From an uncultured Gammaproteobacteria bacterium (GTDB lineage Bacteria > Pseudomonadota > Gammaproteobacteria > UBA9214), in contig CAJQPV010000028.1 in the NCBI GenBank assembly GCA_905480305.1, positions 1-7,714 on the forward strand: 7,714 nt of DNA, read 5' to 3'. Shown one piece after another: positions 1-6,468 of this stretch; the stretch's first letter is position 1; each line of letters opens with the position of its first letter. Under the pieces are notes generated by a model, which ran no database searches, was not told where the DNA came from, and saw nothing but the letters and a program-made list of their open reading frames with translations. A program made the position numbers and the translations under genes.

Positions 1-1054
1 TGACGACACCCGCAGCCTTGCCGTTGCTGAATTGCACCATTAATACGGCGGGCGGCCTGCGGGTCGATTTTTTCCCGAACATGCCTCCTGATGGCTGCGT
101 ACCCCAGGATCCCTTCAGGGCCACCAGTGCATTCTCCTGGAAACGCTCGTCCAGTGCGTTGGCCGGTACGAATGCCACTCCCATGGGTGCATTGCGTGCG
201 GGGAAGGCGGCGACGGGTTTGCTGACCTGGCTGCGTGGTCGCGGCGGTGCTGTGTCGATGCAATCATCGCGGCGTATCGACTGACCGTCAAACTGGAACC
301 AGGGCATGCCATGGAACGAGTTTGCAGTAATCAGTGAAAAATATTCGGGCGGTTGATCATAGCCCTGGTGGTCGGGGCCGTTATTGGAAGCATACAGATC
401 CTTTGTCTGCGGATGCCAGTCAAACCCCACCGGGTTGCGCAGTCCGGAAGCAAACGTTTGCCAGCGTGGCTGCGACCTGCTTTCATCGAGGACCAGTATG
501 CCGCCACGGCGATCATCAAATGGATAGCTGTTGTCGAGGTACTCATCGGAGCAGTTACCGCTAATACCAAGCGACAGGTAGACGCGCTGGTCAGGACCGA
601 TCGACACGGTACGACTGTTGTGACCGCCACCAGCGGGTAACGCGGCCAGCAGCTGAATATCATCCTCTTCGATGCTCGTTTGCCCGGGCTGATACGGTGC
701 GCGATAGAGGCCGTCTGTCTGTGCTATCAGTAACTCACCCGCCCGATAGGCAAGACTGTGCGGGTAATCATCCAGCTCGACCAGTATCGTTGCGCGTGTG
801 TATGGCGGCTCCAGCCGGTATATTTTTCCGGCGCGCGAACCGATCAGCAGGTCTCCATTGGCAAGAAAATTCATCATGCGTGGCTTGTCCAGCGCATCCG
901 TCAGCAATTGCAGCTGTAAGCCGGCTGGCACGGTCAATGTCCAGGTGTCACCGGAGATTGTCAGTTGCTGTTGTGTGTAACGTGATACTGGATCAGTATC
1001 TGCGAGTGCCGGACAGATCAGCGTTACGAGCAGTAATGTTAATAACAGGCGCAT
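1..1054 (-). CDS. PQQ-dependent sugar dehydrogenase-like beta-propeller (GSDH family), C-terminus off the left edge
   Basis: The frame is open from an ATG at 1054 to the window edge, giving 351 residues with no stop. Residues 1-18 form a Sec signal peptide (MRLLLTLLLVTLICPALA, cleavage after ALA). The I before the Cys does not fit a lipobox, so a soluble periplasmic protein is likely. Family signatures follow in order: GGGHNSRTVSIGPDQRVYLS (142-161), SGLRNPVGFDWHP (203-215), NNGPDHQGYDQPPE (224-237), HGMPWF (248-253), FPARNAPMGVAF (284-295) and ALVALKGSWG (309-318). By alignment from memory with soluble glucose dehydrogenase, His145 matches the catalytic base and Arg206 a PQQ-contacting Arg. 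Members oxidise aldoses or other sugars using PQQ; the substrate here cannot be read. No strong Shine-Dalgarno precedes the ATG. The gene is divergent from the phosphatase at 1119. Some relatives lack proven activity, so enzyme function is inferred. Confidence 0.85.
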   Translation of the reverse strand, partial: MRLLLTLLLVTLICPALADTDPVSRYTQQQLTISGDTWTLTVPAGLQLQLLTDALDKPRMMNFLANGDLLIGSRAGKIYRLEPPYTRATILVELDDYPHSLAYRAGELLIAQTDGLYRAPYQPGQTSIEEDDIQLLAALPAGGGHNSRTVSIGPDQRVYLSLGISGNCSDEYLDNSYPFDDRRGGILVLDESRSQPRWQTFASGLRNPVGFDWHPQTKDLYASNNGPDHQGYDQPPEYFSLITANSFHGMPWFQFDGQSIRRDDCIDTAPPRPRSQVSKPVAAFPARNAPMGVAFVPANALDERFQENALVALKGSWGTQPSGGMFGKKSTRRPPAVLMVQFSNGKAAGVV

Positions 1055-1079
1055 GGCTTAGTCGTAGTGCAAAACGATG

Positions 1080-1087
1080 GTTATAAT
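1080..1087. promoter_or_regulatory. Overlapping divergent -10 elements
   Basis: On the plus strand 1082-1087 is a perfect TATAAT. On the minus strand 1085-1080 reads TATAAC, five of six consensus bases. The two boxes overlap by four bases in the 64-nt gap between the divergent genes. Predicted starts near 1094 (plus) and 1073 (minus) would leave leaders of about 25 and 19 nt. No good -35 is visible at 16-18 nt on either strand. The plus-strand box lies downstream of the in-frame ATG at 1077, which argues against that ATG as the phosphatase start. Confidence 0.5.
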
Positions 1088-1105
1088 GTATGTCTTTGCC
1101 GGAGC

Positions 1106-1110
1106 AGGTG
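1106..1110 (+). promoter_or_regulatory. Ribosome binding site that decides the phosphatase start
   Basis: AGGTG at 1106-1110 ends 8 nt before the ATG at 1119. The in-frame ATGs at 1077 and 1086 have nothing comparable, and the ATG at 1131 would be 20 nt away. Confidence 0.5.
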
Positions 1111-1118
1111 TGGATAGT

Positions 1119-1916
1119 ATGTCGTATTCGATGAATTATTTGCAGGAAATTGTCATAGCGGCCGCGAGGGAAGAGTTGTTGCCGCGTTTTGCGCGTGTTG
1201 CACGACAACACAAGGTTGATGGCAGTGTGCTGACAACAGCCGATCTGGCGATGCAGGAACGGCTGGCCGGATTATTGCAAGGGCAGTTTCCGGATACCGT
1301 GTTTCTCGGTGAGGAAATGGATGCGGCGGAACAGAAACGGTTATTACAGACCGACATGCCGGTGTGGTGCCTGGATCCACTGGATGGTACCAGTAACTTT
1401 GCTGCCGGCATTCCATATTTTTGTGTGTCCCTGGCGTTGTTGCAGCGAGGCAAGGTGGTGCTGGGGCTGGTATATGACCCGCTGCGAGATGAGTGTTTTG
1501 CAGCTGACCCGGCAGGGCGGGCAAGCTTGAACGGTGAATCGCTTGCCACCGTTGAATCAGGTCTGTCGCTTAAGCAGGCTACCGCGCTGGTTGATTTCAA
1601 ACGCTTGCAGCCAGCACTGGCGGTGAAGCTGGTCTCTGCTATTCCCTATGCGTCACAACGCAGTTTTGGCTCGGTAGCACTGGACTGGTGCTGGCTGGCT
1701 GCCGGCCGCAGTCACGTCTATCTGCATGGCCGTTCCAATATCTGGGACTATGCCGCCGGCAATTATATTTTCCTCTGTGCCGGTGGTTGCGCGTCGACCC
1801 TTGAAGGTGATGCGGTTTTTACGCATGAGCTGACGCCGCGGTCTGCGGTGGCAGCGGTTGATCAGTCGTTGTTTGCAGAATGGTGTGCCTGCCTGGATGT
1901 CGGACTGCAGGCTTAG
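1119..1916 (+). CDS. Inositol monophosphatase family protein
   Basis: A 265-residue Mg2+-dependent sugar-phosphatase fold, the usual length for the family. Numbered from the ATG at 1119, the signatures are KVDGSVLTTAD (32-42), the metal-binding GEE (64-66), motif WCLDPLDGTSNF (83-94; Asp86, Asp89 and Thr91 as metal or catalytic positions), GSVALDWCWLAAGR (184-197) and WDYAAG (209-214, third metal ligand Asp210). The usual RxDGF after the AAGR motif reads RSHVY, so the substrate pocket may differ from SuhB-type inositol phosphatases. Substrates in the family include inositol-1-phosphate, histidinol phosphate, 3'-phosphoadenosine 5'-phosphate and fructose bisphosphate, and I cannot choose between them. 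No signal peptide is present, so it is cytoplasmic. The start was chosen for the AGGTG ribosome site and because upstream ATGs precede or overlap the -10 box. It stands alone, convergent with the LMF gene. Confidence 0.9.
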   Translation: MSYSMNYLQEIVIAAAREELLPRFARVARQHKVDGSVLTTADLAMQERLAGLLQGQFPDTVFLGEEMDAAEQKRLLQTDMPVWCLDPLDGTSNFAAGIPYFCVSLALLQRGKVVLGLVYDPLRDECFAADPAGRASLNGESLATVESGLSLKQATALVDFKRLQPALAVKLVSAIPYASQRSFGSVALDWCWLAAGRSHVYLHGRSNIWDYAAGNYIFLCAGGCASTLEGDAVFTHELTPRSAVAAVDQSLFAEWCACLDVGLQA

Positions 1917-1919
1917 GAA

Positions 1920-1937
1920 ATCGCGGACAAGGTCTGC
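1920..1937 (+). repeat. Degenerate REP-like palindrome
   Basis: ATCGCGGACAAGGTCTGC matches the head of the REP-like unit at 6430-6453 (read on the minus strand) at 17 of 18 positions, and the first 15 bases are identical. The GCGGAC/GTCtGC hairpin is thus nearly intact. The expected CTCCTACAG tail is not adjacent, but a similar TTCCTACAG occurs at 1979-1987, as if about 40 nt had been inserted or the unit had decayed. It starts 4 nt after the phosphatase stop in a convergent gap. Confidence 0.6.
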
Positions 1938-1970
1938 TGCTGCAGCTAAGACGCAGAGATTACAGGGTGA

Positions 1971-1991
1971 GCAGGCTGTTCCTACAGCTGC
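1971..1991. other. Imperfect hairpin across the end of the LMF gene
   Basis: GCAG(G)CTGT pairs with ACAGCTGC across a TCCT loop, with one bulged G. It overlaps the last codons and the TAG stop of the LMF gene. No T-tract follows on either strand, so it is at best a weak or Rho-associated transcript end. The rest of the 65-nt convergent gap holds only the REP-like copy and a small GCTGCAGC palindrome at 1939-1946. Confidence 0.35.
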
Positions 1992-3448
1992 GGTTGTGGA
2001 GGTTTCTCTGCCCAGGGTAGCGGGGTAAACGGTCCCAGTGCTTCACGTCGCCACCAGTTACCGGTGCGTTGCCGCTCTTCAGGGTCGGTGAAGTGGTATC
2101 GATAGGCATCCACGCGGAGGTAGCGCGGAGGAAGCTTGCCGGCGAATGGATTGTCTTGCAGTAACGCTGTTACCGTCGGTGAATTATCCAGTAACGCCAT
2201 CAGGAAATCAGCAAACCAGGGAACATGTCGCGGGTGCAGGGTGACGAACCACATTTGCCAGTCCAGCCTTGGCTGGTGGGGAATGATAAACTGCGGGCGT
2301 TCATGCATGACATCCGGTTTGTATTTGAAACGATACGGCTGCCACTCCTTGCCATCATATGAACCCAGTACCTCAAGCTCGATGCGCTGTGTCGTCATGG
2401 TGGGGAACACGTGATATTTATTGACGATACTGAATGCCGATACAAGGTTGAGCAGATAACCGCTATTGCCGGGGATATCCCGGTCGGTAGCAAGTTCGTA
2501 CAGTTTCAGGCTGCCGGCTGAAAAAATAACGGCAGCCAGCAGTCCGACAGCAAAGCGAGGCACTGCGTTGTTGTTACTGCCGTCTGCTGGTGTCGGTTGC
2601 CATGCCAGGGCGGTCGACAGGCGTGCGGGCAGCACTCGTTGCAGTGCCCTGTCATCAAACAGGAACAGGCACAGTACGATGGTGAGAAAATTGATCCAGT
2701 TATGGTTGCTGGTCAGGATAATCAGCACTTGCCAGAAGATGGTGATCCAGGCGGCGGTAAAGCGCCAGCGGCGTGGCAGGAACATCATGAGGGGCACCAC
2801 CAGCTCAATAAACAGCGTCGCGCCGGTGCCGAAGCGCAGCAGCCATTCCGGCAGCTGGTGTACATACCAGGCAACCGGATTTGGCAGCGGCTGTACTTCG
2901 AAATAGGTATCAAGGGCTGTCAGGCCTGACCAGGCGGGATCGCCACTGGAAAGCTTGGATAGCCCCGACATGAAGCGCAGGCGGAACAGCAGCCAGCGGA
3001 ACAGCAGGATGACAATACGTGAGTTCGGCGTCAGGAATATAGCCAGGAATCCACTTTCAAGAAGCAGTGTATCCCATTGAAAGTTAAGGAATGGGTGGCA
3101 GGCGTGAAACAGGGACAGGTAGAGAACGAAGGCGCATACCAGCGCCGCTCGTGTCCAGCGACCAACGCAAATCAACAGGGCGGCAATTCCACCCAGCAGG
3201 GCGGCTCCGAGGAGCGCTGCATCACTGGCGTTCAACCAGAACAGGGTTGGCAGGTGCAGGTAACGCTCGGCACCACTGTTGGCTGCGAAATCGGCCAGCC
3301 GCAGTTCGATTGGAATTATTCCCTGGCTGCCAGCCAGTCCCTCAATCTGTACACCCAGGGAGGTGAAGGCGATCAGGTAGATAACACCCAGCAGGCGCAG
3401 GAACACCGCCGAGATCAGTCGATAGCTGTTGGCAATATCGGTTGTCAT
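1982..3448 (-). CDS. Lipase maturation factor family protein (LMF1/LMF2-like, DUF1222)
   Basis: A 488-residue polytopic membrane protein. Hydrophobic segments lie near 16-34, 78-95, 100-116, 126-140, 144-160, 208-225, 231-246, 252-264 and 298-312, followed by a soluble C-terminal domain of about 170 residues. Family signatures are HPFLNFQWDTLLLESG (118-133), SGLSKLSSGDPAW (161-173), LTALDTYFEVQPLPNPVAW (176-194), SNHNWINFL (247-255), EWQPYRFKYKP (368-378), PHQPRLDWQMWF (390-401), PPRYLRVDAYRYHFT (440-454) and WWRREALGPF (465-474). Vertebrate LMF1 helps lipases fold in the endoplasmic reticulum. The bacterial role is not established, and no lipase gene is seen here, so chaperone function is only a hypothesis. 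A stop codon lies two codons upstream of the ATG at 3448, so the start is fixed. It has no visible Shine-Dalgarno. The gene is convergent with the phosphatase and divergent from sprT. Confidence 0.9.
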   Translation of the reverse strand: MTTDIANSYRLISAVFLRLLGVIYLIAFTSLGVQIEGLAGSQGIIPIELRLADFAANSGAERYLHLPTLFWLNASDAALLGAALLGGIAALLICVGRWTRAALVCAFVLYLSLFHACHPFLNFQWDTLLLESGFLAIFLTPNSRIVILLFRWLLFRLRFMSGLSKLSSGDPAWSGLTALDTYFEVQPLPNPVAWYVHQLPEWLLRFGTGATLFIELVVPLMMFLPRRWRFTAAWITIFWQVLIILTSNHNWINFLTIVLCLFLFDDRALQRVLPARLSTALAWQPTPADGSNNNAVPRFAVGLLAAVIFSAGSLKLYELATDRDIPGNSGYLLNLVSAFSIVNKYHVFPTMTTQRIELEVLGSYDGKEWQPYRFKYKPDVMHERPQFIIPHQPRLDWQMWFVTLHPRHVPWFADFLMALLDNSPTVTALLQDNPFAGKLPPRYLRVDAYRYHFTDPEERQRTGNWWRREALGPFTPLPWAEKPPQPQL

Positions 3449-3456
3449 CGGCTATA

Positions 3457-3485
3457 AGCATAGTCAGTGACACGCAATAAGTTAA
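3457..3485 (-). promoter_or_regulatory. Possible promoter of the LMF gene, with very short leader
   Basis: Read on the minus strand, TTAACT (3485-3480) and TATGCT (3462-3457) are separated by 17 nt, each matching four of six consensus bases. Transcription would start near 3450, only about 2 nt before the ATG. Together with the missing ribosome site this would fit a leaderless or nearly leaderless message. The motif quality is modest. Confidence 0.3.
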
Positions 3486-3524
3486 GTTTATGCGAAGTGT
3501 CCCGGTGGAGGTGGCGCAGGCCAG

Positions 3525-3533
3525 TGGTATAGT
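3525..3533 (+). promoter_or_regulatory. Extended -10 promoter candidate for sprT
   Basis: TGGTATAGT fits the extended -10 form TGnTATAnT. No good -35 is seen 17 nt upstream, which extended -10 promoters tolerate. The start would be near 3540, giving a leader of about 39 nt. The rest of the 130-nt divergent gap (3449-3578) shows nothing else convincing. Confidence 0.4.
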
Positions 3534-3578
3534 TGTACCTGAAACCGGTTTCACTCTGACAGATGACGGCAATATGAC

Positions 3579-4097
3579 ATGACGCTGGAACCGATTACCC
3601 GGGCAGGGCAGCAGCAGGTGGTGGATGCAACCCGTGAATGCCTTGATCGCGCCGGGCGGTTGCTGGGGCGCGATTTCAGTCTGCCGGCAGTAGCCTTTGA
3701 TCTGCAGGGCCGGGCAGCAGGCATGTACCGGGTGCACAAACGGCAACGCTGTATACGTTATAACCCGTATATCTTTGCAAAATACCTTGCTGATAACCTT
3801 GCCAATACGGTACCGCACGAGGTGGCGCATTACCTCACCGATATGCTGTACGGGCTGCGGAATATCCGCCCGCATGGCAAGGAATGGCAGACAGTGATGG
3901 CTATGCTGGGTGCAGAGCCTGTGGTCACCTGTCGCTATGACCTCAGCGGTGTGCCTTTAAGGAGGCAACGGCGTTTCAGTTACCGCTGTGCCTGTGGTCC
4001 GCATGCTATCAGTACGGTCCGGCATAACCGGGTGCTCAGTGGTTCAGGCAGGTATGTCTGCAGGCGCTGTCGTAGTGAACTGGTATTTGCCGGTTGA
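3579..4097 (+). CDS. sprT: SprT family zinc metalloprotease-like protein
   Basis: A 172-residue cytoplasmic protein, close in length to E. coli SprT (about 165). The metalloprotease motif HEVAH (His80, Glu81, His84) is followed by HGKEW with a third candidate zinc ligand, His99; PHGKEW is also present in E. coli SprT. The C-terminal part is a zinc ribbon with YRCAC (Cys137, Cys139) and CRRC (Cys161, Cys164), joined by VRHNRVLSG, again like E. coli (VRRHNRVVRG). The fold is shared with the eukaryotic DNA-protein crosslink protease SPRTN; a proteolytic role for bacterial SprT is plausible but less settled. The ATG at 3579 gives a good N-terminal match but only a weak ribosome site. An ATG at 3574 is out of frame and stops at once. 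The M19 dipeptidase follows on the same strand with no terminator between. Confidence 0.93.
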   Translation: MTLEPITRAGQQQVVDATRECLDRAGRLLGRDFSLPAVAFDLQGRAAGMYRVHKRQRCIRYNPYIFAKYLADNLANTVPHEVAHYLTDMLYGLRNIRPHGKEWQTVMAMLGAEPVVTCRYDLSGVPLRRQRRFSYRCACGPHAISTVRHNRVLSGSGRYVCRRCRSELVFAG

Positions 4098-4176
4098 TGT
4101 GCGCTTGCCGTAGAACAATTTACTGTGCGGATGTTTCCGCTGGATGAGGAAGACCAGGCGCATGGCTGCTGTGGAC

Positions 4177-4180
4177 GGGA
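4177..4180 (+). promoter_or_regulatory. Ribosome binding site that decides the dipeptidase start
   Basis: GGGA within GGACGGGA sits 7 nt before the ATG at 4188. The longer in-frame starts, GTG at 4125 and ATG at 4131, have no such site and would put 19-21 polar, Cys-containing residues before the membrane anchor. Confidence 0.55.
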
Positions 4181-4187
4181 TCTGTAT

Positions 4188-5363
4188 ATGAGGCTGCGTG
4201 GCTATGTAAGTATCGCCGTTGTTCTGGCTGTTGCCGTCGCAGTGGTATTTTTTGGTGTGCTGCCGCGCGAGGCCGCAAGAAGATATAACCCGGTAGCTGA
4301 ATTACCCCCGTATCCGGTTTCTGCGGCTGCCGCTGAATTGCACGCATCCCTGTTCGTTGCAGATCTGCATGCGGACTCCTTGCTGTGGGAGCGCGACTTG
4401 CTGGTGCATGACACGATTGGCCAGCTGGATATCCCGCGGCTCATAAAAGGCAATGTTGGCTTGCAGGTTTTTTCTGCTGTCACCCGGGTGCCTTTCAATC
4501 GTAATCTCAGGCAAAATCCGTCTGACAGTGCTGACATCATTACCTTGCTGGCTGTTGCCGAGCGCTGGCCGGCACAGACCTGGACAAGCGTTAAACAACG
4601 TGCCCTGTATCTGGCTGACAAGCTACAGGTCTTTGCGGACAATTCCGGCGGGCAGCTGGTGCTGGTCAGCTCGCAGGCTGAGCTCCGCAAATACCTGTCC
4701 GCGCGTGCCAGCAACAGCGCCATGGTTGCGGGCCTGCTTGCCCTTGAAGGGGCGCAGGTGCTGGAAGGCGAGCTGCGGAATGTAGATGTGATGCATGCAG
4801 CCGGCTACCGCATGCTGGGACTGGTGCACTTGTTTGATAATGAAACCGGCGGCTCCGCTCACGGCGAGCAGAAGCAGGGGCTGACAGCGTTTGGCCGCGC
4901 GGTGGTTGAGCGTGCCGAGTCACTGCAGATGCTGGTTGATGTGGCGCACACCTCAGCGGAGATGTTTGATGATGTGCTCGCCATGGCGACACGTCCGCTT
5001 GTGAGTTCACATACCGGCGTACGGGGAACCTGTGAGGGTTCGCGTAATTTGACCGATGGGCAGTTGCGGGCAATTGCTGCCACCGGCGGCGTTATCGGGA
5101 TCGGTTACTGGCCGAATGCAAGTTGTGGTGAGGACGTGGCGGCAATCATCAGGTCGATGCGCTACACCGCCGATCTTGTGGGTGTTGAGCACCTGGCGCT
5201 GGGTTCGGATTTTGACGGCTCGGTACAGACGCCGTTTGATACTGCCGGTGTCGCACAACTCACAGCAGGCCTGCTGGCGGACGGATTCACGGAGCAGGAG
5301 GTTGCTAAAATAATGGGTGGCAATGTGTTACGTCTGCTGCAGACCACATTGCCACCCGGATGA
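4188..5363 (+). CDS. Membrane dipeptidase, peptidase family M19
   Basis: A 391-residue protein related to renal dipeptidase. From the ATG at 4188, MRLR and a hydrophobic segment at about 7-24 form an N-terminal anchor or uncleaved signal, putting the enzyme on the periplasmic side. Catalytic positions are all visible: DLHAD (His61, Asp63), LALEGA (Glu187), DVAHTS (His254), SSHTG (His275) as binuclear zinc ligands, and GSDFDG (Asp341) as the likely proton-transfer Asp. SRNLTD (around Arg286) and the C-terminal GGNVLRLL also match the family. M19 enzymes cleave dipeptides, some with D-residues at the C-terminal side, so nutrient or cell-wall peptide turnover is likely; the true substrate is unknown. 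It lies 90 nt after sprT and may share its transcript, as no terminator or good promoter is seen in the gap. It is convergent with ychJ, with a 33-nt gap that lacks a clear terminator. Confidence 0.93.
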   Translation: MRLRGYVSIAVVLAVAVAVVFFGVLPREAARRYNPVAELPPYPVSAAAAELHASLFVADLHADSLLWERDLLVHDTIGQLDIPRLIKGNVGLQVFSAVTRVPFNRNLRQNPSDSADIITLLAVAERWPAQTWTSVKQRALYLADKLQVFADNSGGQLVLVSSQAELRKYLSARASNSAMVAGLLALEGAQVLEGELRNVDVMHAAGYRMLGLVHLFDNETGGSAHGEQKQGLTAFGRAVVERAESLQMLVDVAHTSAEMFDDVLAMATRPLVSSHTGVRGTCEGSRNLTDGQLRAIAATGGVIGIGYWPNASCGEDVAAIIRSMRYTADLVGVEHLALGSDFDGSVQTPFDTAGVAQLTAGLLADGFTEQEVAKIMGGNVLRLLQTTLPPG

Positions 5364-5396
5364 TACAGGCGATTTATACGCTCTCTCGAGCCGACC

Positions 5397-5897
5397 TCAG
5401 TTTTTACCGCAACATTTTTTAAACTTTTTGCCGCTGCCGCAAGGGCAGGGATCATTGCGCCCGACCTTGGGTGCCTCGCGCCGGTATTGTCCGGCGCTGA
5501 CCATCTTGCCATCAAAGAAATACCAGATGCCTTTGGACTTGCGGAATTCGGCCAGCTCATGGTGTTCCTGTTTTTCACCATTGCGCCGGTAACTGGCCCT
5601 GAATTCGACACTGCCGCTGTTTTCTGTTGCCGGGTCGCCCTTGACGTCGAGTATTTCCAGGCCGGTCCAGTCCGACTCGCTTGCCCATTTGGCAGCCCCT
5701 TCCTCGTCATAATCACTGCGCTGCCCGGGATGCAGGGTTTCCAGCAAGTAGGGCATTTCCTGATGGGCAAAGGCCGAGTAGCGTGCGCGCATCAGCGCTT
5801 CCGGACTTGCTGCTGCGGTAACGCCCTTGATCAGCGGTTCACAACAGCTGGCGTAAGGCAGTCCGGAGTTGCAGGGGCAGGCGGTGGCGTCGTTCAT
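5397..5897 (-). CDS. ychJ: YchJ family protein with two SEC-C motifs
   Basis: A 166-residue cytoplasmic protein, slightly longer than E. coli YchJ (about 152). The N-terminal SEC-C motif is [14 protein letters not shown] (Cys7, Cys9, Cys18, Cys19). The C-terminal one is [18 protein letters not shown] (Cys151, Cys153, Cys162, Cys163), the same zinc-binding form found at the end of SecA. Between them lies the YchJ-type middle domain, with [10 protein letters not shown] (35-44), YLLETLHP (50-57), WTGLEI (77-82) and GIWYFFDG (123-130). The function of YchJ is unknown; the motifs suggest zinc binding and perhaps contact with ribosomes or nucleic acid. The ATG at 5897 has a good AGGA site (5907-5904) 6 nt away. 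The gene is divergent from the GIY-YIG-like gene and convergent with the dipeptidase. Confidence 0.93.
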   Translation of the reverse strand: MNDATACPCNSGLPYASCCEPLIKGVTAAASPEALMRARYSAFAHQEMPYLLETLHPGQRSDYDEEGAAKWASESDWTGLEILDVKGDPATENSGSVEFRASYRRNGEKQEHHELAEFRKSKGIWYFFDGKMVSAGQYRREAPKVGRNDPCPCGSGKKFKKCCGKN

Positions 5898-5959
5898 GAA
5901 AAATCCTTGTCGTATTGATTGAGCAGGCTGCTATTCTACCTGCATGTTTAGCAAACGAC

Positions 5960-5965
5960 TATATT
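5960..5965 (+). promoter_or_regulatory. Weak -10 candidate for the GIY-YIG-like gene
   Basis: TATATT matches five of six -10 bases and lies 29 nt before the ATG at 5995, so a start near 5972 is possible. No recognisable -35 stands at the right distance. The divergent gap 5898-5994 shows no clear box for ychJ. Confidence 0.22.
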
Positions 5966-5994
5966 AACCGCGTGGTCGGGCGCCGGGGTGGTGT

Positions 5995-6378
5995 ATGAAA
6001 GATGAGCAGCGCGACCGGAAGATCCTGCAATGGCAGAAGAAGGCGCGCCTTGCCGCCAAAAAGAAACAGCGCCGTAACCTCTACGTTATTACACTCGATC
6101 CGGAAGTGTTATGGATCAAAGAGTTTCGCCAGCAGAACATCGGTTACATAGAAGGGATGCCCTGCGTGTATGTCGGCATGACGATCCATCAGCCCGGTGA
6201 TCGCTTTGAACAGCATATGGTCGGTTACCGCAGCAGCAAGTACCCTCGTAATTACGGTGTTGAGCTGGCGCTGGAACTGATCGAGGGTTTTGACGGTGAG
6301 GGCTTGAAAGACAGTCAGCGTGAGGCGGCGCTGGCTGAGTGGTTGCGTGCCCAGGGTTTTGCCGTCTGGCAGAACTAG
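5995..6378 (+). CDS. Small GIY-YIG-like nuclease-fold protein, function unknown
   Basis: A 127-residue protein with a very basic N-terminal helix (residues 8-27, rich in Lys and Arg) that could touch nucleic acid. Then come NLYVITL (28-34), resembling the GIY strand, and CVYVGMT (57-63), resembling the YIG strand with Tyr59 and Gly61. RFEQH (70-74) supplies the conserved Arg, and a last helix REAALAEWLRAQGFAVWQN (109-127) carries candidate catalytic Glu115 and Asn127. This order and spacing fit a stand-alone GIY-YIG domain of the UvrC/SLX1 type, but the match is by eye, and the first strand is separated from the second by an unusual insert (35-56). It could equally be a non-catalytic relative. 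GGGGTGG just before the ATG is a weak, close ribosome site. The gene ends 6 nt before the REP pair and is convergent with the C39 peptidase gene. Confidence 0.72.
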   Translation: MKDEQRDRKILQWQKKARLAAKKKQRRNLYVITLDPEVLWIKEFRQQNIGYIEGMPCVYVGMTIHQPGDRFEQHMVGYRSSKYPRNYGVELALELIEGFDGEGLKDSQREAALAEWLRAQGFAVWQN

Positions 6379-6384
6379 GGGCTG

Positions 6385-6453
6385 GATCGCGGACAGGGTC
6401 CGCTCCTACAGGTGCATCTATTAGTGCAAGAGCGGACCTTGTCCGCGATGATC
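6385..6453. repeat. Inverted pair of REP-like hairpins (BIME-like)
   Basis: The left unit (6386-6405, ATCGCGGACAGGGTCCGCTC) and the right unit (6430-6449 read on the minus strand) match at 19 of 20 bases in inverted orientation around a 24-nt spacer. Each unit alone can fold GCGGAC with GTCCGC over a 3-nt loop, and together they can form one 20-bp stem. The left unit ends in CTCCTACAG, the tail typical of REP elements in Pseudomonas and relatives. The pair fills the convergent gap between the GIY-YIG-like gene and the C39 peptidase gene and probably protects or ends both transcripts. No RAYT transposase, the enzyme linked to REP mobility, is in the window. Confidence 0.8.
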
Positions 6454-6468
6454 GGCAACGAACGTCTG

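Noticed and set aside
331..663. 110-residue minus-strand frame inside the sugar dehydrogenase gene
   Set aside because: It is an alternate frame of the same strand; the dehydrogenase frame carries all recognisable motifs.
1077..1118. Longer phosphatase start at ATG 1077
   Set aside because: It lies upstream of the TATAAT box, has no ribosome site, and adds residues not typical of the family.
2466..2906. Open frames on the plus strand inside the LMF gene (also 3077-3457)
   Set aside because: They are antisense to strongly conserved LMF codons and show no domain-like sequence.
4125..4187. Longer dipeptidase start at GTG 4125 or ATG 4131
   Set aside because: No ribosome site, and a polar Cys-containing stretch would precede the membrane anchor; the ATG at 4188 has GGGA at 7 nt.
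5364..5396. Possible bidirectional terminator between the dipeptidase and ychJ
   Set aside because: Only a 4-bp GCTC/GAGC hairpin is visible; the T-run at 5401-5405 is not preceded by a useful stem.
5162..5770. 202-residue open frame on the minus strand across the dipeptidase end and ychJ
   Set aside because: It overlaps two well-supported genes in other frames and its translation has no family features.
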